This document shows positions 1 through 5,830 of a stretch of DNA of 9,785 nucleotides, piece after piece. Within the stretch, counting starts at the first letter, position 1. Each line of letters opens with the position of its first letter. The position numbers were made by a program, and so were the translations under genes. Origin of the DNA: Methanomassiliicoccus sp. (GTDB lineage: Archaea > Thermoplasmatota > Thermoplasmata > Methanomassiliicoccales > JACIVX01). The notes under the pieces were generated by a model, which worked only from the letters and a program-made list of their open reading frames with translations, searched no databases and was not told the origin of the DNA. The DNA lies in assembly GCA_020725985.1 (NCBI GenBank), contig DYTM01000039.1:1-9785 (forward strand). The letters are read 5' to 3'.

Positions 1-855
1 GATCCCCAGGAACTCGACGTTCCGAGGGTACTTTGAGAGGGAGGGGACCGGACCGCCTACGATCTGAAACCGGACCGAGTCTCCGAAGTGAGGAGCGATA
101 CTCTCGCAGATCACGTTCACAGCGTCCAGATTGGGCTGGTAGTCGAGCCGGCCGAGGAAGACCACGCTCCTCCTCCCATGCTCCTGGGGCTCAGGGACGC
201 CTACACAAGGATAGGTCGAGACGTCTATGCAGTTCGGTATCACATGAATCCTGTCACTGGCCGAGGGGATCTCCGAGAGAATCCGCTCAGCATCCAGCGC
301 GGAGGTCACCAATACCGCGTTCGATTCCCGAATCGAATTGAGCTCGAACCTCTTCGCCCTTGCAGCCAACCAGGGACCTAGTGTTCCCCTGGTGATTCCC
401 CTGCTTCCGATAGGCCCCCGGAAGAAAGGAGAATCGAACATCCCGTATCTCAGAAGGTTCCAGTAGACGTTGTGCTCGTCCAGCAACAGCGGCTTCCCGT
501 TGCGGTTCAAGGATCTTGCGAGGAACATTAGGTCGAGACTCTCCACCTGGAAAGCGGTGATGTCTTCCAGCTCCTTCGAAAGACCTTCATCGATCGGCAC
601 CGAGTCGTTCCGGTAGTAGCTGCCGAGCCTCGAGAAGCGCGTTCTGAGGCCCTCGTCAGAAGGGATTCTGATCGAGCGTCCGTCAGGTATTCCATCGAGA
701 ATCGAGGCCCGAGCCTTGTCCTCGCCCCCCTCCTCTCGTTCGGTATGGAAGACCTCGATCGAGGCGAATGAGGAGATCATCTGTACGAGGGAACGAACCC
801 TCACACCCCATCCCCGATCCGCTCTCGTCCCGAAGGAAAGAAGCCCCACTGTCAT
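1..855 (-). CDS. Glycosyltransferase family 4-like protein (partial, C-terminus beyond window)
   Basis: The reverse complement is open from an ATG at 855 to the window edge, giving 285 residues of a GT-B fold glycosyltransferase that normally has about 380-400. It would move a sugar from a nucleotide-sugar donor onto a glycan, lipid or protein acceptor at the cytoplasmic face of the membrane. Visible landmarks are the N-terminal LLSFGTRADRGWGVR segment, an EHNVYW motif near residues 127-132 typical of the acceptor domain, IPNCID at 206-211 in the interdomain linker, and VVFLGRLDYQPN at 231-242, which opens the donor-binding domain (usually FVGRL.. in this family). The C-terminal E-x7-E region lies outside the window. 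A stop codon (877-879) sits just upstream of the start, and a TATA-like box lies about 40 bases before the ATG. The specific sugar and acceptor cannot be told. Family assignment is firm; the exact role is open. Confidence 0.85.
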   Translation of the reverse strand, partial: MTVGLLSFGTRADRGWGVRVRSLVQMISSFASIEVFHTEREEGGEDKARASILDGIPDGRSIRIPSDEGLRTRFSRLGSYYRNDSVPIDEGLSKELEDITAFQVESLDLMFLARSLNRNGKPLLLDEHNVYWNLLRYGMFDSPFFRGPIGSRGITRGTLGPWLAARAKRFELNSIRESNAVLVTSALDAERILSEIPSASDRIHVIPNCIDVSTYPCVGVPEPQEHGRRSVVFLGRLDYQPNLDAVNVICESIAPHFGDSVRFQIVGGPVPSLSKYPRNVEFLGI

Positions 856-891
856 CCCGCTGGCCCCAACATCGCCCTATGGGGATGAAAC

Positions 892-899
892 TATAAAAG
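892..899 (-). promoter_or_regulatory. TATA-like box for the glycosyltransferase gene
   Basis: On the minus strand this reads CTTTTATA, close to the archaeal TATA consensus. Its centre is about 40 bases before the ATG at 855, which would place the transcription start near 869 and leave a short leader of about 14 bases. It lies in the 106-base gap between the parvulin and glycosyltransferase genes, so the glycosyltransferase probably has its own promoter. Position and sequence are seen; function is inferred. Confidence 0.45.
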
Positions 900-961
900 G
901 ATAGATTTTGGACAGCTGTCATGAGAATCTGTGCAGGTTCAGCTCGCGGACGGATCGGCTG

Positions 962-1243
962 TCAACGCTGTTCGAGAACCTTGATTAGATGCCATCCGAA
1001 CTGGGTCTTGACAGGGCCAACGATGTCGCCCTTCTGAGCCCCGAAGGCAGCCTTCTCGAACTCCTTCACCATCTGTCCCTGACCGAACCATCCGAGATCC
1101 CCTCCCCGCTTTCCGGAGGGACACTCGGAGAACTTCTTCGCGAGTTCGGAGAAGCTCTCTCCGGTCTTCACCTTGGCCAGAAGTTCCTTCGCCTTCGCCT
1201 CGTTCTTCACGAGGATATGCGCTGCGTGGACTTGCTTGGGCAT
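962..1243 (-). CDS. Parvulin-type peptidyl-prolyl cis-trans isomerase, single domain
   Basis: This 93-residue protein is a free-standing parvulin (Rotamase/PpiC family) that catalyses cis-trans isomerisation of prolyl peptide bonds and assists protein folding. With no signal peptide from this start it should be cytosolic. The full fold is visible: HAAHILV with the first conserved His at residue 9, the helix region with SFSELAKKFS at 30-39, CPSGKRGGDLGWF at 41-53 with active-site Cys41, MVKEFEKAAF at 58-67, and the terminal FGWHLIKV with the second conserved His at 85. The length matches small archaeal parvulins such as the thaumarchaeal NmPin type. I chose the ATG at 1243 because the family usually begins a few residues before the first His; there is no clear Shine-Dalgarno sequence. 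The frame stays open far upstream (to beyond 1535), so a longer protein cannot be excluded. Confidence 0.92.
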   Translation of the reverse strand: MPKQVHAAHILVKNEAKAKELLAKVKTGESFSELAKKFSECPSGKRGGDLGWFGQGQMVKEFEKAAFGAQKGDIVGPVKTQFGWHLIKVLEQR

Positions 1244-1535
1244 GCCGGGGAATATCCCGTGGACAGATATGAAGATTGCCAGGGAATCAACGGGGAGCAA
1301 CCCCTCTTCCATCGATCCGCTGATGTCATCATTCATCGTCGTCTCTATCGCATAGATTCTCATTCGGGGCTTCGCGGAACGACTCAAGAACAGATTGATC
1401 ATCTGAAGCGGTGAATCGCCTTCTGCCCATTCGAGATCCGTTTCTCGTTCGCATCCATCACATGCGAAGCTCTCCAGTGTCGTCAAATCGAGAAATTCAG
1501 AGAGCCCACCCGGAGCGATAAATACGTCAAGTCGC
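1244..1535. other. Gap between divergent parvulin and nuclease-like genes
   Basis: These 292 bases separate the two divergent genes and should contain both promoters. A weak TATA-like ATATC/ATATG sits at 1267-1271, centred about 26 bases from the parvulin ATG on the minus strand; a stronger ATAAATAC box for the plus-strand gene lies at 1518-1525. The parvulin frame is open throughout and would encode about 98 extra residues, including a CDGC cysteine pair, if translation began at the ATG at 1537. I do not call it as a gene because codon third positions look mixed, and I see no recognisable domain and no ribosome site. Confidence 0.4.
1518..1525 (+). promoter_or_regulatory. TATA-like box for the nuclease-like gene
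   Basis: ATAAATAC is centred only about 15 bases before the ATG at 1536 but about 30 bases before an in-frame GTG at 1551. Archaeal TATA boxes usually sit 26-30 bases before the transcription start. If this box is used, the ATG at 1536 would fall upstream of the transcript, and initiation would be at GTG 1551 (leaderless) or further in, for example at ATG 1593. Confidence 0.45.
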
Positions 1536-1958
1536 ATGAAAGGGAAAGAAGTGACCAAGGAAGAGGCGGGATTGCGGTTGAGGCCGGACGGCATGCTCGA
1601 GAATGATCTCAGAGAACCAATTGTCAAATGGCTGGAAGGCAAGGGATTGAGCGCCGTCAGCGAGTTCCACATATGCCACCGCATCCCGGATGTGATGGGT
1701 GTGAGGGATGGAATCGTCAAGGTGGCAGTCGAGCTCAAGCTGTCAGACTGGAAGAGGGCTCTCAACCAAGCCTCTGTCTACAGGTTCATCGCTGAAAGGA
1801 GCTACGTTGCGATGCCGTCAACAAAACAGCGGATCGTTCTGCGCAACATCAGCGCATTCAGGGAGCTTGGGATCGGAGCCCTCATGGTCCGGGAGGATGA
1901 CTCGGTCCTAGAGCTCATCGAGAGTCGCTTCTTCGAAGCCCCCTTTTCACACCTGTAA
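1536..1958 (+). CDS. PD-(D/E)XK nuclease-like hypothetical protein
   Basis: This 140-residue protein (from the longest ATG start) carries a compact restriction-endonuclease-like core. The pattern is IPDVMGV with Asp52, followed after 13 residues by VAVELKLSDWKRAL with Glu66 and Lys68: the D...E-x-K metal-binding signature. Before it comes an amphipathic helix (REPIVKWLEGKG, about 26-37), and after it an aromatic helix and strand (ASVYRFIAERSYVAMP, 79-94) that recur in many uncharacterised archaeal and phage proteins of this fold. The C-terminal part (95-140) looks like a small alpha/beta extension. It may bind or cut DNA, but no partner methylase, helicase or toxin lies nearby, so the substrate and role are unknown. 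The true start may be GTG 1551 or ATG 1593 rather than 1536, judging by the TATA-like box at 1518-1525. It converges on the next, minus-strand gene with a gap of 48 bases. Fold assignment is fairly sure; activity is inferred. Confidence 0.75.
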   Translation: MKGKEVTKEEAGLRLRPDGMLENDLREPIVKWLEGKGLSAVSEFHICHRIPDVMGVRDGIVKVAVELKLSDWKRALNQASVYRFIAERSYVAMPSTKQRIVLRNISAFRELGIGALMVREDDSVLELIESRFFEAPFSHL

Positions 1959-1978
1959 CCTCTCTTCCGCGCGAGAGG
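1959..1978. terminator. Small inverted repeat between convergent genes
   Basis: CCTCTC at 1959-1964 and GAGAGG at 1973-1978 can form a 6-bp stem with an 8-base loop immediately after the nuclease-like stop codon and before the end of the convergent membrane-protein gene. No T-run follows on either side, so a terminator role is only a positional guess. Confidence 0.25.
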
Positions 1979-2006
1979 GATGCCCGGGGCGACGGCGGAG
2001 AGGGGG

Positions 2007-2270
2007 CTACCGCCTCAGAATGCAATCCACGTCCTCCCACTTCCTCTTCTCTGGTCTGTCAAAGATCCAGTTTGAGACGACGTGCTCCGATGTCCGTGAT
2101 GGGTGCTTCACGAGCAGAGTCGTCAGCAAAAGCAGGCCGATGAGGATCAGAATGAGGGCGGGTACAAGCAGAGACAGATAGGCAAGGGTCCAGATCCCGA
2201 GGAACTCGAACGTCGCCGCCAGTCCGACGAGGACTACCCTCGCCCGCGGTCTTCGCACATCCGTCTTCAT
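2007..2270 (-). CDS. Small membrane protein with two transmembrane helices, family unknown
   Basis: I do not recognise a family for this 87-residue protein. The N-terminus is basic (MKTDVRRPRARV), then two long hydrophobic helices follow at about residues 11-31 and 33-54, joined by a very tight turn, and a hydrophilic tail of about 33 residues ends in RKWEDVDCILRR. The positive-inside rule suggests that both the N-terminus and the Arg/Lys-bearing tail face the cytoplasm, making a helical hairpin. The start at 2270 is well supported: the minus strand has a strong GGGAGGT ribosome binding site at about 2280-2286, 8-9 bases before the ATG, one of the clearest in the window. The gene stands alone, converging on the nuclease-like gene and diverging from the fibronectin-domain gene. 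TATA-like candidates upstream are TGATAATTCA at 2320-2329 and CTTAAATC near 2341-2348. Confidence 0.7.
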   Translation of the reverse strand: MKTDVRRPRARVVLVGLAATFEFLGIWTLAYLSLLVPALILILIGLLLLTTLLVKHPSRTSEHVVSNWIFDRPEKRKWEDVDCILRR

Positions 2271-2646
2271 GTCATTCTACCTCCCTTCAAACCCGGAGGA
2301 CAGTTGATCGCCGCTGCTTGAATTATCATTCGCCATGAAGGATTTAAGGATTTCTGCCTCGTCTTTGTGCTTGCAGTGGCTGGCTAGCATCGATCCGGCC
2401 ACAAATACAATGGCGGCGTCGCTGCTTCAGGAGCGCTGGCTAATCAGCTCGGCCTCATGTCGAATGAGCGGATCCGGACGGACGCGCCTGAACCAGCACG
2501 AAGAACGCAGTTCCGAGCCTATAGCTCGCCGGACAGTATGCTGACACAAAGGGGAATTCGAGCAACCGTCCTGCGATATCCGTCGAGGATGCATCGGGAA
2601 GATTTATGATTTTGTCGATGAATCACGCAGGCGGGCGGAGATAGGT
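2271..2646. other. 376-base divergent intergenic region, no credible gene
   Basis: This stretch lies between the divergent small membrane protein and fibronectin-domain genes. It holds the ribosome site and possible TATA elements of the minus-strand gene at its left end, and the TATA box and ribosome site of the plus-strand gene at its right end. The middle (about 2350-2595) shows no tRNA, strong hairpin or tandem repeat. The one open frame of note, from 2335, encodes a 69-residue peptide with no recognisable features and no ribosome site, and I do not support it as a gene. Confidence 0.5.
2602..2609 (+). promoter_or_regulatory. TATA-like box for the fibronectin-domain gene
   Basis: ATTTATGA lies about 40 bases before the chosen TTG start at 2647. 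A transcription start at about 2631 would leave a short leader carrying the GGAG ribosome site at 2637-2640, so the two signals fit together and support the TTG as start. Confidence 0.5.
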
Positions 2647-3228
2647 TTGAGGTGTGGTGAACGCCTGTCGATAGGTCGGGCCGCTGTGTCAGCCGTCGTG
2701 TTGTCATTCGTGCTGTTGGCGACAGTTGGGACCGGCGGTGCGACCAGCGATGGAATCGATGATATTGCCGATGTGTCGTCGCTAGCCTACGGGATACAGT
2801 CAGGCACAGTCTCGTCCGAACCGACTGGATTGACCGCGATTTCGGGCGTCCGGAGGGTCGCGCTCTATTGGGATCCTCCTTTGAATGATGGAGGGTCCCC
2901 GATTGTTTCGTACAAGGTGTATAGGGGGGGTCCATCCGCTACAGTGCCGTCGGAGTATCAGTTTCTCCGGATAGTGCAGGTCGAGGCGTACATGGACTAT
3001 TCGGTGGAGGGCAATAGGGTCTACTACTATCGAGTGACAGCGGTCAACGGCTTGGGTGAAGGACCCGCCTCCGACTCGATATCGGCGACTCCCGCTCCGA
3101 CCCCTTATCAAGGATACGACTATGTGCCCCCCATCGAACCAGAAGGCGGTTTGCCAACGATCGCAGGGGTCGCAGTCGTCATTGCTCTGATGGGATTGGT
3201 TCTCTTCTTCCTGTTCTCGAGAGAGTAA
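2647..3228 (+). CDS. Membrane-anchored surface protein with one fibronectin type III domain
   Basis: This 193-residue protein has three parts. Residues 1-30 are a signal-peptide-like segment with arginines followed by a hydrophobic stretch (AAVSAVVLSFVLLATVG). Residues about 58-150 form a fibronectin type III domain, recognised from EPTGLTAISG, the core Trp75 in VALYWDPP, SPIVSYKVYR, and VYYYRVTAVNGLGEGPASD before the closing SATP. After a Pro/Tyr-rich linker, residues 168-190 are a hydrophobic anchor ending in FSRE, so the domain should be displayed outside the cell. The chosen start is TTG, preceded six bases away by GGAG; the upstream ATGs at 2607 and 2619 read into a stop at 2641-2643, so they cannot be the start. 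Such domains mediate protein or carbohydrate contacts, but the partner is unknown. No secretion or archaellum genes lie nearby to say more. Confidence 0.8.
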   Translation: MRCGERLSIGRAAVSAVVLSFVLLATVGTGGATSDGIDDIADVSSLAYGIQSGTVSSEPTGLTAISGVRRVALYWDPPLNDGGSPIVSYKVYRGGPSATVPSEYQFLRIVQVEAYMDYSVEGNRVYYYRVTAVNGLGEGPASDSISATPAPTPYQGYDYVPPIEPEGGLPTIAGVAVVIALMGLVLFFLFSRE

Positions 3229-3475
3229 TGACTCCAACCCCTCTCGACTGGAATCGATTTGCCCGGACGTTGAGCCATTAGATGAAAGCGGCGATTTTGA
3301 GACTGTCGAGGGTGCAGACCCCATGGCCAAAAGGACCGTGGGGGGAGTCATGTTCGCTTCGCCCCTTGATGATCATCCCTCTATTGGCCTTCTGCGGTTC
3401 GGAGGGTCTCGATGCACAGCGGGTCTATTGGGACACAAGAGAGAAATTCCGACCATCCAACCAGAAGAGTCGGAG
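3229..3475. other. Intergenic region with one GC-rich hairpin
   Basis: Between the fibronectin-domain gene and tRNA-Ile there is no credible gene; an open frame from 3282 runs straight through the tRNA and is discounted. The notable element is an inverted repeat: CCCCATGG (3319-3326) can pair with CCGTGGGG (3336-3343) over 8 bp with one G-T wobble and a 9-base loop, without a following T-run. Confidence 0.35.
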
Positions 3476-3550
3476 TGGGCCCAAGGAGATTTGGACTCCT
3501 GACCTCCCGGTTATCAGCCGGGCGCTCCAACCAGGCTAAGCTATGGGCCC
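3476..3550 (-). tRNA. tRNA-Ile (anticodon GAT)
   Basis: The minus strand folds into a complete 75-base cloverleaf. The acceptor stem pairs GGGCCCA with TGGGCCC, followed by discriminator A, as expected for isoleucine. The D-arm carries the GG of the D-loop. The anticodon arm is CCCGG-CTGATAA-CCGGG with anticodon GAT at plus positions 3513-3515, decoding AUC and AUU. The T-arm is AGGAG-TCCAAAT-CTCCT; the TCC in place of the common TTC is a mild variant. There is no intron, and CCA is not encoded, so it must be added after transcription. Confidence 0.96.
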
Positions 3551-3577
3551 TTAGCTTGTCTGGGAATATGCACTGCC

Positions 3578-3585
3578 ATTAAAAA
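3578..3585 (-). promoter_or_regulatory. TATA-like box for tRNA-Ile
   Basis: The minus strand reads TTTTTAAT, preceded by the purine-rich GGAAAGG, which resembles a TFB-recognition element. Its centre is about 31 bases from the tRNA 5' end, putting transcription start a few bases before the mature tRNA. It lies back to back with the HMG-CoA reductase promoter at 3636-3642. Confidence 0.6.
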
Positions 3586-3635
3586 CCTTTCCTAAGCCCC
3601 CACTCTCTTCCTGAGGTAGGACCAACGCATAACCT

Positions 3636-3642
3636 CTTAATA
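3636..3642 (+). promoter_or_regulatory. TATA-like box for HMG-CoA reductase
   Basis: CTTAATA is centred 33 bases before the ATG at 3672. This fits a transcription start about 4-6 bases before the start codon, so an almost leaderless transcript. No Shine-Dalgarno sequence precedes the ATG, in agreement. Confidence 0.5.
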
Positions 3643-3671
3643 CTCGCCAAAGGAATTCACAATCGGTCCCG

Positions 3672-4820
3672 ATGAACGCTGGATTGAAGAATAGAGGTCG
3701 AAAGAGGGAGGATGTCGAAGACAGGAGGAAGGCGGTCGAGCAGCGCTCGGGCTCGCAGCTCAAATGCATCTCTTTCTACTCCTTTGACCCCATTATTGCG
3801 GAGAAGAATATCGAGAACATGATCGGGGCGGTCCAGATTCCGCTGGGCTTCGTCGGTCCTCTGAAGGTCAATGGAGACAGCGCCATAGGGGAATTCCTTG
3901 TTCCGATGGCGACGACCGAAGGTGCCCTCGTGGCTTCGGTCAATCGTGGCTGCTCGGTCGTCACCGAGGCCGGGGGGGTGAGTGTCGTCATCGTCAGGGA
4001 GGGCATGACAAGAGGGCCGGTCTTCAGAGTGGAAGATGTGAGACATGGCCTCGAGGTCTCGAGATGGGTCTCTGATCATTTTGAGGAGCTGAAGAAGGTG
4101 GCGGAGGGAACGACGAAGCACGGTAGGTTGCTGGAAGTCAAGCCCTTCGCAGCCGGCCGGAACTTGTTCCTCCGGTTCTCATATGACACTGGAGATGCGA
4201 TGGGGATGAACATGGCCACGATTGCCACCGAGGCAGCCTCGAGACTTGTCGAAAGGGAGACCGGCGCTACTCTCATTTCGATCTCCGGCAACCTCTGCGT
4301 GGACAAGAAACCTTCGGCGCTCAACTACATACTGGGAAGAGGCAGAATCGTTCTCGCGGATGTTCGTGTTCCCGCTGACCTCGTCAAATCAAAACTTCAC
4401 ACCACTCCCGAGGCAGTCGCCGAGGCCTGCTATCGGAAGAACCTGGTGGGGAGCGCGATCGCACTATCGTACGGCTTCAACGCGCACGTTGCGAACATGC
4501 TCGCCGCCATCTTCATCGCCACTGGCCAGGATCCAGCACAGGTGGTGGAGGGGAGCATGGGCATGACCACCTCCGAGGTGGTTGACGGTGACCTCTACAT
4601 CTCGATCCGTCTTCCATCGCTCGAGGTGGGAACCGTCGGGGGCGGGACGAAGCTTCCATGCCAGAACGAGGCGCTTTCGATCATGGGCTGCGTTGGGGCC
4701 GGGAAGGCGAAGAAGTTCGCCGAGATTGTCGCCGCGACCGTTCTTGCAGGGGAGCTGTCAACTCTGGCGGCCGAGGCTGCCGGGGAGCTTGCCAGCGCTC
4801 ACAGGTCCCTCGGCAGATAG
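3672..4820 (+). CDS. hmgA: Class I 3-hydroxy-3-methylglutaryl-CoA reductase
   Basis: This 382-residue enzyme reduces HMG-CoA to mevalonate with two NADPH, the committed step of the mevalonate pathway that feeds archaeal isoprenoid lipids. Length and motifs fit the soluble catalytic form; there are no membrane segments. Visible motifs are ENMIGAVQIPLGFVGPL (48-64), TTEGALVAS with catalytic Glu83, the NADPH-binding DAMGMNMAT (175-183), CVDKKPSALNY with catalytic Lys212 next to Lys213, GQDPAQ with Asp287, GTVGGGTKLP (320-329) and SAHRSLG with catalytic His377 near the C-terminus. All four catalytic residues are present, so the enzyme should be active. The DKKPS context and C-terminal His are typical of class I. 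The ATG at 3672 is the only in-frame ATG upstream of the conserved part. The mevalonate-pathway partners are not in the window; the next gene, 32 bases on, belongs to another pathway. Confidence 0.97.
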   Translation: MNAGLKNRGRKREDVEDRRKAVEQRSGSQLKCISFYSFDPIIAEKNIENMIGAVQIPLGFVGPLKVNGDSAIGEFLVPMATTEGALVASVNRGCSVVTEAGGVSVVIVREGMTRGPVFRVEDVRHGLEVSRWVSDHFEELKKVAEGTTKHGRLLEVKPFAAGRNLFLRFSYDTGDAMGMNMATIATEAASRLVERETGATLISISGNLCVDKKPSALNYILGRGRIVLADVRVPADLVKSKLHTTPEAVAEACYRKNLVGSAIALSYGFNAHVANMLAAIFIATGQDPAQVVEGSMGMTTSEVVDGDLYISIRLPSLEVGTVGGGTKLPCQNEALSIMGCVGAGKAKKFAEIVAATVLAGELSTLAAEAAGELASAHRSLGR

Positions 4821-4830
4821 TTGAAATAAG
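4821..4830 (+). promoter_or_regulatory. TATA-like box immediately after the HMG-CoA reductase stop
   Basis: TTGAAATAAG starts directly after the TAG stop (4818-4820) and is centred about 27 bases before the ATG at 4853. There is no ribosome site before that ATG. Together this suggests a separate leaderless transcript for the dehydrogenase gene, although read-through from HMG-CoA reductase is equally possible. Confidence 0.45.
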
Positions 4831-4852
4831 ATGCTCTCGGTACTCTCCGACG

Positions 4853-5830
4853 ATGGAGAGATTCAGAGTTCTCGTGACAAGGAGGATCCCCGAGCCCGGT
4901 CTCGAGATACTCCGTCCCGAAGCCGAGCTGGATATCTTCGAGGGGGAGGCGCCGATGCCGAGGGAGGATATCGCATCGAGGGTCAAGGGAAAGGGCGGTC
5001 TCGTTTGCCTTCTGAGCGACAAGATCGACAGTGAGATCATGGAAGCCGGAAAGGACCTCAGAGTCATCTCCAACTACGCCGTCGGATACAACAACATCGA
5101 TGTGGACGAAGCGACGAGGAGGGGAATCCTGGTCACCAACACCCCTGGCGTTCTGACGGACGCGACCGCGGACCTCACCTGGGCTTTGCTCATGGCCTGT
5201 GCTCGCAGGATTCCCGAATCGGACAGGTTCATGCGGGAGGGGAGGTTCCTGGGCTGGGGACCCACGCTCATGCTCGGAAGGGAGGTATACGGAAGAACGA
5301 TCGGCATCGTCGGTCTCGGGGACATCGGGACCGCGGTGGCAAGGAGGGCAAGGGGATTCGGAATGAGGGTGCTCTATCACAATCGGAGAAGGAATGAGGA
5401 GGGGGAGAGGGAGGAAGGGGCGGAATACGTTTCGCTCGACGACCTTCTGCGCAACTCGGACTTCGTCTCCCTGCACGTCCCCCTCACCCCCGCCACCCGC
5501 CATTTCATCGGACGGAGGGAGATCGGTCTGATGAAGAAGACGACAATCCTCCTTAATGTTGCGAGAGGGGAGGTGGTGGACGAGGAAGCGCTCATCGAGG
5601 CCTTGAAGGCGAAGAGGATTGCCTCGGCGGGCCTTGACGTGTTCGAGAACGAACCGCGGCTCAATCCGGATTTTGCCAGGCTGGAAAACGTCGTTCTCAC
5701 TCCGCACACCGGTAGCGCGACTTACGAGTCGAGGAACAGAATGGCGATTATGGCGGCGGAGAACATGCTATCGGGGTTGAAAGGAAAGAGGCCGCCGAAT
5801 CTCGTGAATCCGGATGCATGGAAGGGTTGA
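4853..5830 (+). CDS. gyaR: D-glycerate dehydrogenase / glyoxylate-hydroxypyruvate reductase
   Basis: This 325-residue protein is a D-isomer-specific 2-hydroxyacid dehydrogenase that interconverts hydroxypyruvate and D-glycerate (and glyoxylate and glycolate). The substrate-binding half (1-100 plus the C-terminus) contains SNYAVGYNNID at 73-83. The Rossmann half has the nucleotide loop GLGDIG (154-159) and the family signature LLNVARGEVVDEEAL (233-247). The catalytic triad is complete: Arg238, Glu267 in FENEP and His285 in LTPHTGS, spaced as in characterised archaeal glyoxylate reductases. The end of the second Rossmann strand reads YHNRRR with basic residues instead of an acidic one, which points to NADP(H) preference. 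The start is ATG 4853, since the same frame upstream lies inside HMG-CoA reductase. The glycerate kinase gene overlaps or abuts it, supporting D-glycerate as the physiological product. Other 2-hydroxyacids remain possible; 3-phosphoglycerate dehydrogenase is less likely, as no regulatory ACT domain is present. Confidence 0.92.
   Translation: MERFRVLVTRRIPEPGLEILRPEAELDIFEGEAPMPREDIASRVKGKGGLVCLLSDKIDSEIMEAGKDLRVISNYAVGYNNIDVDEATRRGILVTNTPGVLTDATADLTWALLMACARRIPESDRFMREGRFLGWGPTLMLGREVYGRTIGIVGLGDIGTAVARRARGFGMRVLYHNRRRNEEGEREEGAEYVSLDDLLRNSDFVSLHVPLTPATRHFIGRREIGLMKKTTILLNVARGEVVDEEALIEALKAKRIASAGLDVFENEPRLNPDFARLENVVLTPHTGSATYESRNRMAIMAAENMLSGLKGKRPPNLVNPDAWKG

Noticed and set aside
33..381. 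Plus-strand open frames of 102 and 97 residues at the left edge
   Set aside because: They are antisense to the glycosyltransferase, whose motifs on the minus strand are unmistakable; the plus-strand products are low-complexity Arg/Ser/Pro-rich.
989..1414. 141-residue plus-strand open frame
   Set aside because: It is the complement of the parvulin gene and its upstream gap; the parvulin motifs decide the strand.
2335..2544. 69-residue plus-strand open frame in the divergent gap
   Set aside because: No ribosome site, no recognisable domain or hydrophobic pattern, and composition of a random frame.
2800..3351. 183-residue minus-strand open frame
   Set aside because: Antisense to the fibronectin-domain gene; the translation is Arg/Ser/His-rich shadow sequence.
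3357..3420. Possible C/D box RNA (TTGATGATC near 3366)
   Set aside because: The C-box match lacks the leading purine, and no well-placed D box with flanking complementary ends is seen.
3282..3539. 85-residue plus-strand open frame
   Set aside because: It runs through the tRNA-Ile gene on the opposite strand and has no protein features.
4799..5707. 302-residue minus-strand open frame
   Set aside because: Antisense of the D-glycerate dehydrogenase, which has a complete catalytic triad; shadow caused by GC-rich codon bias.
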